DNA of 64,000 nt from UBA966 sp046350355. Lineage in GTDB: Bacteria; Planctomycetota; Phycisphaerae; Phycisphaerales; SM1A02. The first letter of the stretch is position 1. Each line of letters begins with the position of its first letter. The notes beneath the pieces are model-generated. The model worked only from the letters and a program-made list of their open reading frames with translations. It had not been told where the DNA came from and ran no database searches. Both the position numbers and the translations under genes were made by a program. This document shows, in pieces, positions 33,710 to 42,831 of the stretch. The stretch spans positions 310,001 through 374,000 of the forward strand of contig JAXMAN010000002.1 of assembly GCA_046350355.1 (NCBI GenBank). Direction: 5' to 3'.

Positions 33710-34429
33710 ATGGGGCTGTTCCTCTCCGTCTGCGCGGGGCTTGGGCTGGCTGCTGCATGCGGCCTGCGTGTCTTTCTGCCGCTGTTCATGGTCTCCATCG
33801 GCGTCAAGGCCGGCTGGGTCGAGATGCCCGCCGCCTTCGAGTGGATGGGCTCCAACGCCGCGGTCGTGATCTTCGGCACCGCGACGGTCGTGGAGGTCGT
33901 CGGCTTCCTGATTCCGTGGGTCGACCACATCCTGGACGTGATGGCCGTGCCGCTCTCCGCGGTCGCGGGCGCGCTGCTCATGACGAGCCAGCTCCTGCAC
34001 GCGACCGGCGCGACCATCGATCCGCAGACCGCGGGCGAGGTCGCGGCCCCGCTCATGCATCCGGCGCTCGCCTGGTCGCTGGGCATCATCGCGGGCGCGG
34101 GGACCGCCTCGGGCGTCGAGGCCGCCTCGATCGCCGGACGCGTCTCCAGCTCGGTGCTCACCATCGGCTGGCTGAACCCGATCTACGGCATGATGGAATC
34201 GGTGCTTTCCTTCATCACCACGCTGCTGGCGCTGGCGGTGCCGATCATCACCGGGATCATCGTCCTGCTCTTCATCCCCATCGTCCTGGCCGCCGTGTGG
34301 CGCCTGTGGGCGTGGCGCCGCAAGCAGCGGCAGGCGCACGAGGAGAAGCTGCGGCTGGCGCGCGAGCGCATCGCCGTGGCGATGTCCCACCGCGCCCAGC
34401 AGCTCACCGAATCCTCCGGCCGCCCCTGA
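33710..34429 (+). CDS. DUF4126 domain-containing membrane protein
   Basis: A 239-residue membrane protein with about five hydrophobic segments. The start LGLAAACGLRVFLPLFMV and the later GAGTASGVEAAS are typical of DUF4126, a family of unknown role. The C-terminus is a cytoplasmic charged helix (RRKQRQAHEEKLRLARERI). It follows the small basic protein closely and probably shares its transcript. Confidence 0.8.
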   Translation: MGLFLSVCAGLGLAAACGLRVFLPLFMVSIGVKAGWVEMPAAFEWMGSNAAVVIFGTATVVEVVGFLIPWVDHILDVMAVPLSAVAGALLMTSQLLHATGATIDPQTAGEVAAPLMHPALAWSLGIIAGAGTASGVEAASIAGRVSSSVLTIGWLNPIYGMMESVLSFITTLLALAVPIITGIIVLLFIPIVLAAVWRLWAWRRKQRQAHEEKLRLARERIAVAMSHRAQQLTESSGRP

Positions 34430-34466
34430 GGCCGCGACGCGCGGAGGCCGCGCACCGGTACCCGAC

Positions 34467-35213
34467 ATGCCCGACTTCGATGTGCTCTGCCGCGACTTCT
34501 GCGTGAACCAGAAGCTCGCCCTGAAGATGGACCTGCCCGCGGCGCGCGAGCCCGTGCTGGACCTCTTCGGCCGCCTGCGCAAGGAGCACCCCAAGCTCGC
34601 GCACCTGCAGCGCTACACCGACGGGGAGGTCGCGCTCGAGTCCGACGAGGACGAGCGCGAGTTCCTCTGGGTCGCCATGCGCCAGACCTCGCTCAAGAGC
34701 GGCTGGGTGAACCCGAGCGCGCTGGACGTGGCGTACAAGCTGCACCGCTCGGTGCTGGAGATCGCGCCCTTCTTCCTCTCGATCAGCCCGCTGGACCTGG
34801 ACCACCTGGAGCTGGTCTACGCCTTCGACTTCGAGTGCGAGCAGAACCGCGACGAGGTCGTCGTCGACGCGCTGCTGGGCGGCTCGCGCCTGGCGGACTT
34901 CGCCGAGGGCGGCAGCGACGTCGTGCTCGACGCGCAGCCCTTCCTGGCCTTCGCGCTCGCCGACGCGCCGGAGACGCACGTCTACATCGAGGTCCGCACG
35001 CGCGCGCCGCGCGGCGGCGAGCCGACCGCGGGCCGCGACGGCACCGAGTCGCTCAGCGTGATGCTCACGGTGCGCCGCACCGGTCCGGTGCGCGCGCTCT
35101 CGGACCTGCCGACGCACTTCGCGGCGCTCGCGGGCCACGGCGAGCGGCTCGTCGAGCAGCGCCTGGTGCCGCGCGTGCTGATGCCCCTGCGCGAGCGGCT
35201 CACGCGCGGGTGA
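34467..35213 (+). CDS. Protein of unknown function
   Basis: A 248-residue soluble acidic protein without a signal or membrane segment. It opens MPDFDVLCRDFCVNQKLALK and contains a long conserved-looking region, FFLSISPLDLDHLELVYAFD, then ADAPETHVYIEVRTRAPR. No catalytic motif is evident and I do not recognise the family. It is the third gene of the unit beginning at 33380. Confidence 0.75.
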   Translation: MPDFDVLCRDFCVNQKLALKMDLPAAREPVLDLFGRLRKEHPKLAHLQRYTDGEVALESDEDEREFLWVAMRQTSLKSGWVNPSALDVAYKLHRSVLEIAPFFLSISPLDLDHLELVYAFDFECEQNRDEVVVDALLGGSRLADFAEGGSDVVLDAQPFLAFALADAPETHVYIEVRTRAPRGGEPTAGRDGTESLSVMLTVRRTGPVRALSDLPTHFAALAGHGERLVEQRLVPRVLMPLRERLTRG

Positions 35214-35256
35214 GGCGTGTCGCGCGGTGCGCGCGCGCCGCGTGCGCCCGCCGCGC

Positions 35257-35949
35257 TCAGCCCTGCGCCATCCAGCGGACGATGCCGGGGGTGTCGGTGA
35301 GGTTCGGGACCACCAGGTCCGCGCCCGCCTCGCGCAGCGCGTCCACGCCGAAGGTGCCCGTCGCCACGCCGATGACGCGCGCGCCGTTGCTGCGCGCGCA
35401 GTCCACGTCGGCGGGGGTGTCGCCGATGATCACCACGCGCCGCGGATCGATCGCGCTGCCGTGCATCGCGCGGTAGCGCTCCATCGCGACGGGGACGAGG
35501 CTGCGGCGGTCGGGGCCGTCGTCGCCCCAGGCGTTGACGACGAAGTGGTCGGGATCGAAGCCGGCGTGCTGCACCTTGAGCCGCCCGGAGCCCTCGTAGT
35601 TGCCCGTGAGCAGGCCGATGGTCGCGCCCGGCGCCGCGCGCGTCGCCGCGACGAGCTCCAGCGCGCCCGGATGCGCGCGCGAGGTGTTCTCCTTCGCGAA
35701 GCGCTCGCGCAGGTGCTCGATGTAGGTGCGCTTGAAGGTCGCGTGCGCCGCCTCGTCCAGCGGATACCCGTGGCGCCGCCCGAGGTCCTTCCAGATGAGC
35801 GTGTCCAGGCGGCCGTGGATCTCGACCGCGTCGAAGTCCGCCTCGATGCCGTGGAGCTGCGCGAGCGCGCTCTTCATCGCGCCCACGCCCGCGCGCAGCG
35901 AGTGCAGGAGCGTGCCGTCGATGTCGAAGAGCACCAGCATGGCGCTCAC
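35257..35949 (-). CDS. HAD-superfamily phosphatase (phosphoglycolate phosphatase-like)
   Basis: A 230-residue HAD hydrolase. Motif I is FDIDGTLLHS (the Asp nucleophile and D+2 acid), motif II Thr is in LLTGN, and motif IV is VVIIGDTPADVDCARSNGA. A helical cap lies between (about 20-85). This is the Gph/phosphoglycolate-phosphatase-like group; the substrate is not fixed by sequence. GTG 35949 overlaps the sucC TGA (GTGA) and is preferred here; ATG 35940 is the alternative and would remove three residues. Confidence 0.85.
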   Translation of the reverse strand: MSAMLVLFDIDGTLLHSLRAGVGAMKSALAQLHGIEADFDAVEIHGRLDTLIWKDLGRRHGYPLDEAAHATFKRTYIEHLRERFAKENTSRAHPGALELVAATRAAPGATIGLLTGNYEGSGRLKVQHAGFDPDHFVVNAWGDDGPDRRSLVPVAMERYRAMHGSAIDPRRVVIIGDTPADVDCARSNGARVIGVATGTFGVDALREAGADLVVPNLTDTPGIVRWMAQG

Positions 35950-37142
35950 GAGACCGCGGCGCAGACCTTGCGGGCCGCGTCGGTGAGGTCGGTGGCGGCC
36001 TGCATCGTGGGCAGCTCGGCGCGCGCGGCCTCGAGGATGCGCCGCGCCTCCGCGACGTTGGTCCCCTCCAGGCGCACGACCAGCGGCACCTTGAAGCCGA
36101 TGTTCTTGGCGGCGGCGACGATCGCGCGCGCGATCTTGTCGCACTGCATGATGCCGCCGAAGATGTTGACGAGCACGCCCTTGACGCGGCCGTCGCTGAG
36201 GATGATCCGGAAGGCCTCGGTGACCGCCTCCTCGGTGGCGCCGCCGCCGACGTCCAGGAAGTTCGCCGGGTCGCCGCCGTGGAGCTTGATGATGTCCATC
36301 GTGCTCATCGCCAGGCCGGCGCCGTTGACCAGGCAGCCGATGTTCCCGTCGAGCGCGACGTAGTTGAGCTCGAACTCGCGCGCGCGCAGCTCGGCGGGGT
36401 TCTCCTCGGTGGGGTCGAACATCGCCTGCAGCGCCGGATGGCGAAAGAGCGCGTTGTCGTCGAAGTTGAACTTCGCGTCGATCGCGACGACGCGTCCGTC
36501 GGGATGCTCCTTCGACGGCGGGGTCACGACCAGCGGGTTGATCTCGGCCAGGCTCGCGTCCTTGGCCAGGTAGAGGCCGGCGAGCTTCATCATCGTGTCG
36601 GCGGCCTGCCCGACCTGCTTGCCGCGGAAGCCCAGGCGGAAGGCGACCTCGCGCGCCTGGTAGGCGCTCAGCCCCATCGCCGGGTCCATCGCGACCTTGA
36701 CGATCGCGTCGGGGCGCGTGGCGGCGACGTGCTCGATCTCCACGCCGCCCTCGGCGCTGGCGATGAGCGTGTTCGTGCGGCGCGCGCGGTCGGTGACGAT
36801 CGCCAGGTAGTACTCCTTGGCGATGTCGACGCCGGCGGCGACGAGCAGGCGCTTGACCTCGAGCCCCTCGGGCGGCGTCTGCGGGCTGACCATGCGGTGG
36901 CTGAGCATGAAGGCGGCGGCCTTCTCGGCCTCGTCGGCGGTCTTGACGACCTTCACGAAGCCCGCCTTGCCGCGGCCGCCCGCGTGCACCTGCGCCTTGA
37001 CGACGACGATGCCGGCGCCGCCCTCGAAGAGCCGGCGCGCCTCGGCGGCGGCGTCGGCGACGGTCTCGACCATCCGGCCCGGAGGCACGGGGATGCCGAA
37101 GTCTGCGAGGAGCTGCCGGGCCTGGTATTCGTGGATCTTCAT
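35946..37142 (-). CDS. sucC: Succinate-CoA ligase beta subunit
   Basis: A 398-residue ATP-grasp protein, the nucleotide-binding subunit of succinyl-CoA synthetase in the TCA cycle. It reads MKIHEYQARQLLADFGIPVP at the N-terminus, VVVKAQVHAGGRGKAGFVKV, LAEINPLVV, NFDDNALFRHP and GATEEAVTEAFRII. Full length and all usual blocks are present. The partner sucD is not next to it; the neighbours are a HAD phosphatase (overlapping) and a DedA protein. Confidence 0.95.
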   Translation of the reverse strand: MKIHEYQARQLLADFGIPVPPGRMVETVADAAAEARRLFEGGAGIVVVKAQVHAGGRGKAGFVKVVKTADEAEKAAAFMLSHRMVSPQTPPEGLEVKRLLVAAGVDIAKEYYLAIVTDRARRTNTLIASAEGGVEIEHVAATRPDAIVKVAMDPAMGLSAYQAREVAFRLGFRGKQVGQAADTMMKLAGLYLAKDASLAEINPLVVTPPSKEHPDGRVVAIDAKFNFDDNALFRHPALQAMFDPTEENPAELRAREFELNYVALDGNIGCLVNGAGLAMSTMDIIKLHGGDPANFLDVGGGATEEAVTEAFRIILSDGRVKGVLVNIFGGIMQCDKIARAIVAAAKNIGFKVPLVVRLEGTNVAEARRILEAARAELPTMQAATDLTDAARKVCAAVS

Positions 37143-37194
37143 GGCGGGGGAGGCGGTGGATTCGATGCGCCGGCGCGGCGCAAGAGGGCGGATG

Positions 37195-37926
37195 CTACGG
37201 CATCGGGGGGCTGCTGCGCCCCGCGCCGCCGCGCAGCCGCCGCCACCACGCCCCGAGGGCGCCCCGGGCCTCCCAGACCAGCGGGAGCACGCTGATGACC
37301 ACGATCGCCAGCACCACCTTCTCGAAGTGGCGCTGGACCCACTCCAGGCCGCCAAGCAGGTAGCCCGCACCCAGGAGCAGGCCGACCCAGAGCAGCGCGC
37401 CGAAGACGTTGTAGAAGAGGAAGCGCGTGTAGCTCATCGAGCCGATGCCCGCGACGAAGGGGGCGAAGGTCCGCACGATGGGCACGAAGCGCGCCAGCAC
37501 GATCGCCCGGCCGCCATGGCGCTCGAAGAAGGCCTGCGTCCGCTCGAGGTGCGCCTTCTTGAGGAAGCGGTAGCGCCCGCTGAAGGCGACGGGGCCGATC
37601 CAGCGCCCGACGTGGTAGTTGACGCCGTCGCCCAGGACCGCGGCGCAGAAGAGCACGGTCCCGAGCGTCCAGACGTTCATCGCCGGAGCGACGCCGTTGT
37701 CGCGCGCGACCGACTCCACGGTGGCGCAGACCGCGCCCGCGGCGAAGAGCAGGCTGTCGCCCGGGAGGAAGGGGGTGACCACGAGCCCCGTCTCGCAGAA
37801 GACGATCAGCCCGAGCATCGTGTAGGTGAGCGGCCCCCCGAGCGTGTGGACGACCTGCGCCAGGTTCTCGCGCAGCTCACCCGGCTGGGAGATGAGCTGC
37901 CAGAGGTCGTGGAGGAACTGCTCCAT
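37195..37926 (-). CDS. DedA family membrane protein
   Basis: A 243-residue DedA/VTT (SNARE-associated) protein with about five hydrophobic segments. It carries the family motifs FCETGLVVTPFLPGDSLLFAAG, VLGDGVNYHVGRWIG, FFERHGGRAIVLARFVPIVRTFAPFVAGIG and MSYTRFLFYNVFGALLW. Both the acidic residue in FCETG and the Arg of RFVP, important in DedA proteins, are present. DedA proteins are linked to lipid flipping and membrane-potential maintenance. It lies 52 bases upstream of sucC on the same strand. Confidence 0.92.
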   Translation of the reverse strand: MEQFLHDLWQLISQPGELRENLAQVVHTLGGPLTYTMLGLIVFCETGLVVTPFLPGDSLLFAAGAVCATVESVARDNGVAPAMNVWTLGTVLFCAAVLGDGVNYHVGRWIGPVAFSGRYRFLKKAHLERTQAFFERHGGRAIVLARFVPIVRTFAPFVAGIGSMSYTRFLFYNVFGALLWVGLLLGAGYLLGGLEWVQRHFEKVVLAIVVISVLPLVWEARGALGAWWRRLRGGAGRSSPPMP

Positions 37927-38018
37927 GGGAGGCGCGAAGCGTACGGCGGTCTCCGGCGGCGCGTTCGCGGGCGCAAAAACGCGCCGACCCGGCCGCGGGG
38001 GCCAGGTCGTTCGCAAAG

Positions 38019-38109
38019 CGGACGGGGCGGGATTCGAACCCACGATACGGGGATTACCCCGTATACCGGTTTAGCAAACCGGCGCCTTCAGCCACTCGGC
38101 CACCCGTCC
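38019..38109 (-). tRNA. tRNA-Ser (anticodon GCT)
   Basis: A 91-base class II tRNA on the minus strand: acceptor GGACGGG/CCCGTCC, D arm TGGCCGAGTGGCTGAAGGC, anticodon loop TTGCTAA (GCT, reads AGC/AGU) between CCGGT and ACCGG, a long variable arm built on ATACGGGG/CCCCGTAT, and T arm GTGGGTTCGAATCCCGC. The discriminator is G. No CCA is encoded. Confidence 0.96.
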
Positions 38110-38210
38110 GGGGAGCAAGCGGCGCAGTCTAGCAGAGGGCCGGGGCAGGCGCGAGGCGTTGCAGGGCGCGGGGCCCCGGGCGCGCATGCGGCCGTGCACG
38201 GGCGGCGAAG

Positions 38211-38705
38211 TTACGAGTCGTAGAGCTCGAGGATTCCCGTCGGCGCGTCGTAGGTCCCGCCGGGAAGTCCCGCGGTCGCGGCGACGGCGCCGACGCAGTA
38301 GACGAGCGTGCCGTGGTCGAAGCTGGCCTGCAGCAGCGGCTGCGACGACGCAGCGATGCGCAGGTGGGTCCAGTCGCCGCGGCGCTCGACGGCGATCTCG
38401 CATGGTTCCGGAAGCTCGACCGGACGGCGCTGGCCGGCGCAGTCGAGCGTCGCGCGGACGCACGCGGCGCGCGGGGCGGAGCCGCCGCCGGCGTCCCAGG
38501 TGCACTCGAGGTGGAGCACGCCGCTGCCGTAGCCCGCGCCCGCGCCGATCGCGCGCGCCGAGACGGTCCACGCGATCTCCAGTCGGCCCGGCATGGTGCG
38601 CGCGGGCCCCGCGGGGGCGGCGCCGGCGGACGCGGCAGGCGCCGTGGGCGCCGACGGGGGGACGTGCGCCGCGGACGCCGCGGGCGTGGCCGATCCGGGA
38701 GTCAT
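38211..38705 (-). CDS. Protein of unknown function co-transcribed with a GbsR/MarR-type regulator
   Basis: A 164-residue protein. The first 38 or so residues are a low-complexity Ala/Pro/Ser stretch; the rest looks like an all-beta domain (GRLEIAWTVSARAIGAG, HLECTWDAGGG, GDWTHLRIAASSQPLLQASF). Four Cys residues occur in the domain. I do not recognise it. The ATG at 38705 overlaps the stop of the regulator gene (ATGA), so the two are likely to work together. Confidence 0.65.
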   Translation of the reverse strand: MTPGSATPAASAAHVPPSAPTAPAASAGAAPAGPARTMPGRLEIAWTVSARAIGAGAGYGSGVLHLECTWDAGGGSAPRAACVRATLDCAGQRRPVELPEPCEIAVERRGDWTHLRIAASSQPLLQASFDHGTLVYCVGAVAATAGLPGGTYDAPTGILELYDS

Positions 38706-39286
38706 GCGCGTTCCTCCGACGGACCGCCGAGGGCGCCCATCGATGCCGCCGCCAGGAACTGCTCGCTCATCGCGTCGATCGCGCGCACCATCTGCAGGAG
38801 GGCGTCGAGCTTCGCGTTGACCTGCGCGATCTCCGCGCGCAGGTGCGCCTGCTCGCAGGAGGTCGCCGCGCCGTCGGCAGTGAGCTTGCGGCAGTCCTGC
38901 AGCAGCGCCTCCAGCGGCGCGATCTCGCGGCGCTTGCGCGCGCGGACGACGGTCGCCAGCAGCGTCCACACATCCTGCTCGGCGGCGAAGTAGTCGCGCC
39001 GATCCTCCGTGTGGTGGCTGCGCGCGACGATGCCCCAGTCGACGAGGGTGCGCAGCGTCATCGAGGCGTTGCCCCGGCTGATCCCCAGCCGGGCCATCAC
39101 CTCGTCCGCGTTCATGGGGCGCCCCTCGATGAAGAGCAGCGCGTGCGCCTCCGCCATGCTGCGGGGAACCCCCCAGGTGGAGGCCATCTGGCCCCAGAGC
39201 TCGATGAAGCGCTGCCGGGCGGCCTCCAGGCACGCCGCGGCGGGCGACCCGGGCTCCGTCTGGCGTTGGCAGGGCTCGGCCTTCAT
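38702..39286 (-). CDS. GbsR/MarR-family transcriptional regulator
   Basis: A 194-residue winged-helix regulator. It has the GbsR-like N-terminus FIELWGQMASTWGVPRSMAEAHALLFIEG, HTH with MNADEVMARLGISRGNASMTLRTLVDWGIV (about 58-87) and wing RSHHTEDRRDYFAAE. A C-terminal helical dimer region (LRAEIAQVNAKLDALLQMV) follows. GbsR relatives repress osmoprotectant or envelope genes in other bacteria; the target here is unknown but probably includes its own operon. ATG 39286 is preferred over GTG 39313, since the extra residues (GSRPRAAR) lack family character. Confidence 0.85.
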   Translation of the reverse strand: MKAEPCQRQTEPGSPAAACLEAARQRFIELWGQMASTWGVPRSMAEAHALLFIEGRPMNADEVMARLGISRGNASMTLRTLVDWGIVARSHHTEDRRDYFAAEQDVWTLLATVVRARKRREIAPLEALLQDCRKLTADGAATSCEQAHLRAEIAQVNAKLDALLQMVRAIDAMSEQFLAAASMGALGGPSEERA

Positions 39287-39371
39287 GCGGGCGGCGCGCG
39301 GTCGCGACCCCACAAATTTAGGCGCGATCCCGCTTCCGCGCCACCGGAAAGGCGCGGGCCTCCAAAAGCAC

Positions 39372-39400
39372 GCGCGCCCCGGACGGGATCCGGGGCGCGC
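39372..39400 (-). terminator. Intrinsic terminator of the subtilase gene
   Basis: GCGCGCCCCGGA (39372-39383) pairs perfectly with TCCGGGGCGCGC (39389-39400), five-base loop. On the minus strand GTGCTTTTGG follows, giving a short U-run. Confidence 0.7.
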
Positions 39401-39426
39401 GGAAGTCTGCGCAGGGGAGGGCGGGA

Positions 39427-42400
39427 TCAGCCGCCGGCGTTGCCGCCGCCGCCCGCACCGCCACCCGGATCGAAGATGTCGATGTTCACCGTGATCGCTA
39501 GCAGGTCATGCAGGGCCTGGTAGGCGCCCGAGGTGAGGCCGCAGGTGTAGACGCGCGCGTAGATCACCGAGCTGCCACCCTCGTTCACCACGTAGTCGCG
39601 GGCGTCGCCCTGGACCGCGAAGGTCTGGGGCGGGTTGGGGTACGCCGTGGTCGGGTAGTAGAAGCCCAGCGTCTTCCAGCGCTGCTGCTTGCGGTTCCAG
39701 GCGTACACGATCTCCGCGCACGGCACCCCGACGCTCACGGCGGTGCTCGTCGCGATGTTGATGAACGAGATGTTGCCGCTGGCCTGCGGGGTCACGAGGC
39801 GGACCTGCACGTCGGTCGTGCCGCCCGTGAGCGGGTACCGCAGCGCCGGGCCGTAGCCCTGGCCCGTGTTGCCGGCGCGCTTGGGCGTGGAGGCCACGCG
39901 CAGCGGGTTGTTGTCGATCACGCGGATCGAGTAGTCGGTGCCGCTCTGGTAGGTGCCGGTGACGACCGAGTAGGTCGTCGGCGAGCCACCGAAGCTGCCC
40001 GCGACGATGCCCGAGACGCACTCGCGCGCGCGCGGGAAGCCGCCGATGCGCGCCTGCTCGCCGCCGGGCAGGATGTCGCCCGCGGCGGGCGATCCGTTGT
40101 CCGGATAGCCCGGGAAGGCCGGCGACGCGTACGAGATGCCGCACTGCTGGAAGCGGTTGGCGGGCACCTGGTAGTTGGCGCGCAGCTGCGTCGGGGGGAC
40201 CGGAACGCCGAAGTACGCCTTCGCGAAGCTCTGCAGGCGCGCGGTGAAGCCCGAGATGAGGGGCGCCGCGGCGCTGGTGCCGTTGAAGGCCGCCGTGTAG
40301 GAGCGGAGGCGGTTGACCTGGAGCGGATCGGTCGACGTGTTGGTGCCGTGGAAGAGCTCGCCGTAGCCGGTGCTCGTCACGCCCGTGCCCCACGCCGCGA
40401 CATGCACGACGCCCGAGGCGGTCGCGTTGTCGAGGTCGGTGAAGTTGGAGAAGTTCAGGCGGCAGTAGTTGAAGCCCGGCAGCGGTCCGGGGACCGAGAC
40501 CGCATCGCTGAGCTGTCCGACCTGGAAGCCGGGCCAGCAGGCGCCGACGATGATCGCGCCGCTGTCGCCCTCCTGTCCCTCGGGGGCCGCCTGCACGGGC
40601 GAGGCGGAGTTGCCGGCGGAGATCACGAAGGTGATGCCCGCCTGCGTGCCCAGGGAGATGAGGGTGAACATCGTCGGATCCGACGGGATGGTCGCCCCGC
40701 CGCCGAAGCCGATCGACATGTTGATGACGTCGCCTTCGCTGAACTCGATGATGGCGTTCGCGGTGGCCTGGGGGAGGCGGCTGCCTTCCTCGCGGCTGAC
40801 GATCGGGAAGAAGTGGAGCTGCGCGCCGTCGGCGATGCCGGTGACGCCGAAGTTGTTGTTCTCCGCGCCGATGATGCCCAGCACGGCGGTCCCGTGGTTG
40901 GGATCGAGCGGGCTCGAGATGATCAGGACCTGCGTCTGATTCGGCTCGGGGATGACCTTGTTGACCAGGTCCTCGTGGTTCACGTAGGCCGCGTGCTCGA
41001 TGACGCCGACCTTGACGGTCTGGCCGTGCGCCTTCGTCGTCGGGTTGATGCCGAGCTGGCTCACGAGCGTGTCGTAGCCCTCGAGGTCAAAGCCGCCGCC
41101 GCGGTAGCCGCTGTTGATGACCGCGAGCGTGCCGAGGTTGCTGCGCGGATTGCTGCGGCCCGGATCGGGCACCGTCGCGACGTTCACGTCGGGCGGCTGC
41201 ACGGGGTAGACTTCGCCGGGCGGGAGCACGTCGAAGGGCGCCAGGACGGCGCGACCAAGCGTGTAGTTCTGGTAGCCGCGGGCGTTGCCGAAGTTGCCGC
41301 CGCCGAGGTCCTCGCGACCGGCGGTGAGCAGCGGCGTGGGGCCCGAGGGCGGGAAGGCGGTGCCGTCCATCTCCTGCGTGGTGCAGGGCGAGGTCGCGGA
41401 GCCCGAGGCAGTCTGCGCGAGGGCGACGCAGGTGGCGTCCCACTCGACGACGCAGCAGGAGGGGTCGGTGCGGCAGACGTAGACGCAGCAGCTCACCTGG
41501 TTGCAGCCACCGAAGGTGTGCTCGGCGAAGCAGCCGGCGGAGAGGGCCAGGTATGCGCCCTCGAGGCTCGGATCGGGCATCGCCTGCTGGGGCACGCCGG
41601 AGCCGGCGTTCGCCTCGTCCTGGATGGTGCCACCGGGGTAGGTGACCGGGGTGAGCGAGCCCGGGACGAGCGCGCCGTTGGAATCGAGCGAGTAGGTGAG
41701 GAGCTGGCTCGCGAGGATCGGCGCGGGCGCGATCGTCTCGACGCCGCCCTGGACGACGACATCCGTGGAGATGTCCACGGGGCCGCGCATCGCGAAGCAG
41801 GGGTCGTACTTGTAGCTGCCGGGGGTCGAGGGGAAGCTGCCGGTCGTGTCGCCGGCGACGACGGGCAGCGTGTCGTAGACGGTGCTCTGGCAGAGCATGT
41901 TGGCGTAGGTCGCGCAGAGCGCGTCCCAGCCCTGCGCCTGATCGAGGTCGTTGCAGCCGGGCAGCAGCGTTCCGACCGTGTCGCAGCAGACCGTGTTGTT
42001 GCAGCCGTAGGCGCAGGAGGGCGGAATGGTGTCCGCGTTGCAGCCACCCGGATCGTTGCAGCCCTGGCCGCCGCCGAGCGTCGAGCAGCGACCCTGGGGC
42101 GCCGCGGTGTAGCAGTTGTTGGCGCCCGTGCCGTCCGCGGGGCCGTTCTGGCCGCAGCCCGCCTGGGAGGCGTTGTTGTTGCCGCCGTCGGGGATGGCGT
42201 CCTGCTCGATGTTCACCCACTCCACTTCGGGCAGGTCGTTGAACGCGCGCGCCGCGTCCAGGAGCTGGTCGGGGGTGACATCGACGTACATCATGCCGGC
42301 CAGGTCGGGCTGCGCGATGCCGCTCTTGGCGGCGGCGCGCGCCTCGAGGGCGGCGAGCTGCTCCGGCGAGTTGCGCAGGAGCTGGCGGATCGAGCCGCCG

Positions 42401-42813
42401 AACTTGCGGAGCGTGTCGGCGACCGCCAACGAGGTGCCACCCTGCGCGGTGCGGACGCCCGGCGCGGGGGTGATCTCGGCGCGGAAGCGAAGATCGTCGC
42501 GGAACTTCACGGCCAGGCGGCCGTTCCAGCGCGGCTGGCCCGAGATCGGGTCGACCGGGAGCTGGATGGAGTTGCTGTCGATCTTGCGGAAGGGGACGCG
42601 CGGCTGGAGCGACGGATTGCCGCCGCCGTTGGACCCGTTCCCCGGATTGACCTCCGCGCCCGTGTCCGACGCGCTGGTCGTGGTCGTCTCGTTGGTGGAG
42701 GCGATGGTGCGCGAGCCGCCGGAGACTGCTGGGACGCCCTGGATGGGCATGGCAGCGAGCATGCCGGTGACGGCGGCGGCGAGCGCGACGCTCGAAGCGA
42801 GGCGGATGATCAT
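39427..42813 (-). CDS. Exported S8 family (subtilisin-like) peptidase with Cys-rich insert
   Basis: A 1128-residue exported protein with a signal peptide (about 1-30) and an N-terminal prodomain-like region with DLPEVEWVNIEQDA. A long Cys-rich insert (about 210-470) follows, including GWDALCATYANMLC and SCCVVEWDATCVALAQT, a motif seen in planctomycete secreted proteins. The subtilase domain carries VKVGVIEHAAYVNHEDL with E606 where Asp is usual, DPNHGTAVLGIIGA (H640), FVISAGNS and FNGTSAAAPLISG (S847). The C-terminal beta domain ends in a Gly-rich tail. The gene stands alone with a terminator and hairpins upstream. The Asp-to-Glu change leaves activity uncertain. Confidence 0.82.
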   Translation of the reverse strand: MIIRLASSVALAAAVTGMLAAMPIQGVPAVSGGSRTIASTNETTTTSASDTGAEVNPGNGSNGGGNPSLQPRVPFRKIDSNSIQLPVDPISGQPRWNGRLAVKFRDDLRFRAEITPAPGVRTAQGGTSLAVADTLRKFGGSIRQLLRNSPEQLAALEARAAAKSGIAQPDLAGMMYVDVTPDQLLDAARAFNDLPEVEWVNIEQDAIPDGGNNNASQAGCGQNGPADGTGANNCYTAAPQGRCSTLGGGQGCNDPGGCNADTIPPSCAYGCNNTVCCDTVGTLLPGCNDLDQAQGWDALCATYANMLCQSTVYDTLPVVAGDTTGSFPSTPGSYKYDPCFAMRGPVDISTDVVVQGGVETIAPAPILASQLLTYSLDSNGALVPGSLTPVTYPGGTIQDEANAGSGVPQQAMPDPSLEGAYLALSAGCFAEHTFGGCNQVSCCVYVCRTDPSCCVVEWDATCVALAQTASGSATSPCTTQEMDGTAFPPSGPTPLLTAGREDLGGGNFGNARGYQNYTLGRAVLAPFDVLPPGEVYPVQPPDVNVATVPDPGRSNPRSNLGTLAVINSGYRGGGFDLEGYDTLVSQLGINPTTKAHGQTVKVGVIEHAAYVNHEDLVNKVIPEPNQTQVLIISSPLDPNHGTAVLGIIGAENNNFGVTGIADGAQLHFFPIVSREEGSRLPQATANAIIEFSEGDVINMSIGFGGGATIPSDPTMFTLISLGTQAGITFVISAGNSASPVQAAPEGQEGDSGAIIVGACWPGFQVGQLSDAVSVPGPLPGFNYCRLNFSNFTDLDNATASGVVHVAAWGTGVTSTGYGELFHGTNTSTDPLQVNRLRSYTAAFNGTSAAAPLISGFTARLQSFAKAYFGVPVPPTQLRANYQVPANRFQQCGISYASPAFPGYPDNGSPAAGDILPGGEQARIGGFPRARECVSGIVAGSFGGSPTTYSVVTGTYQSGTDYSIRVIDNNPLRVASTPKRAGNTGQGYGPALRYPLTGGTTDVQVRLVTPQASGNISFINIATSTAVSVGVPCAEIVYAWNRKQQRWKTLGFYYPTTAYPNPPQTFAVQGDARDYVVNEGGSSVIYARVYTCGLTSGAYQALHDLLAITVNIDIFDPGGGAGGGGNAGG

Positions 42814-42831
42814 GGGGTCAACTCTTCTCCA

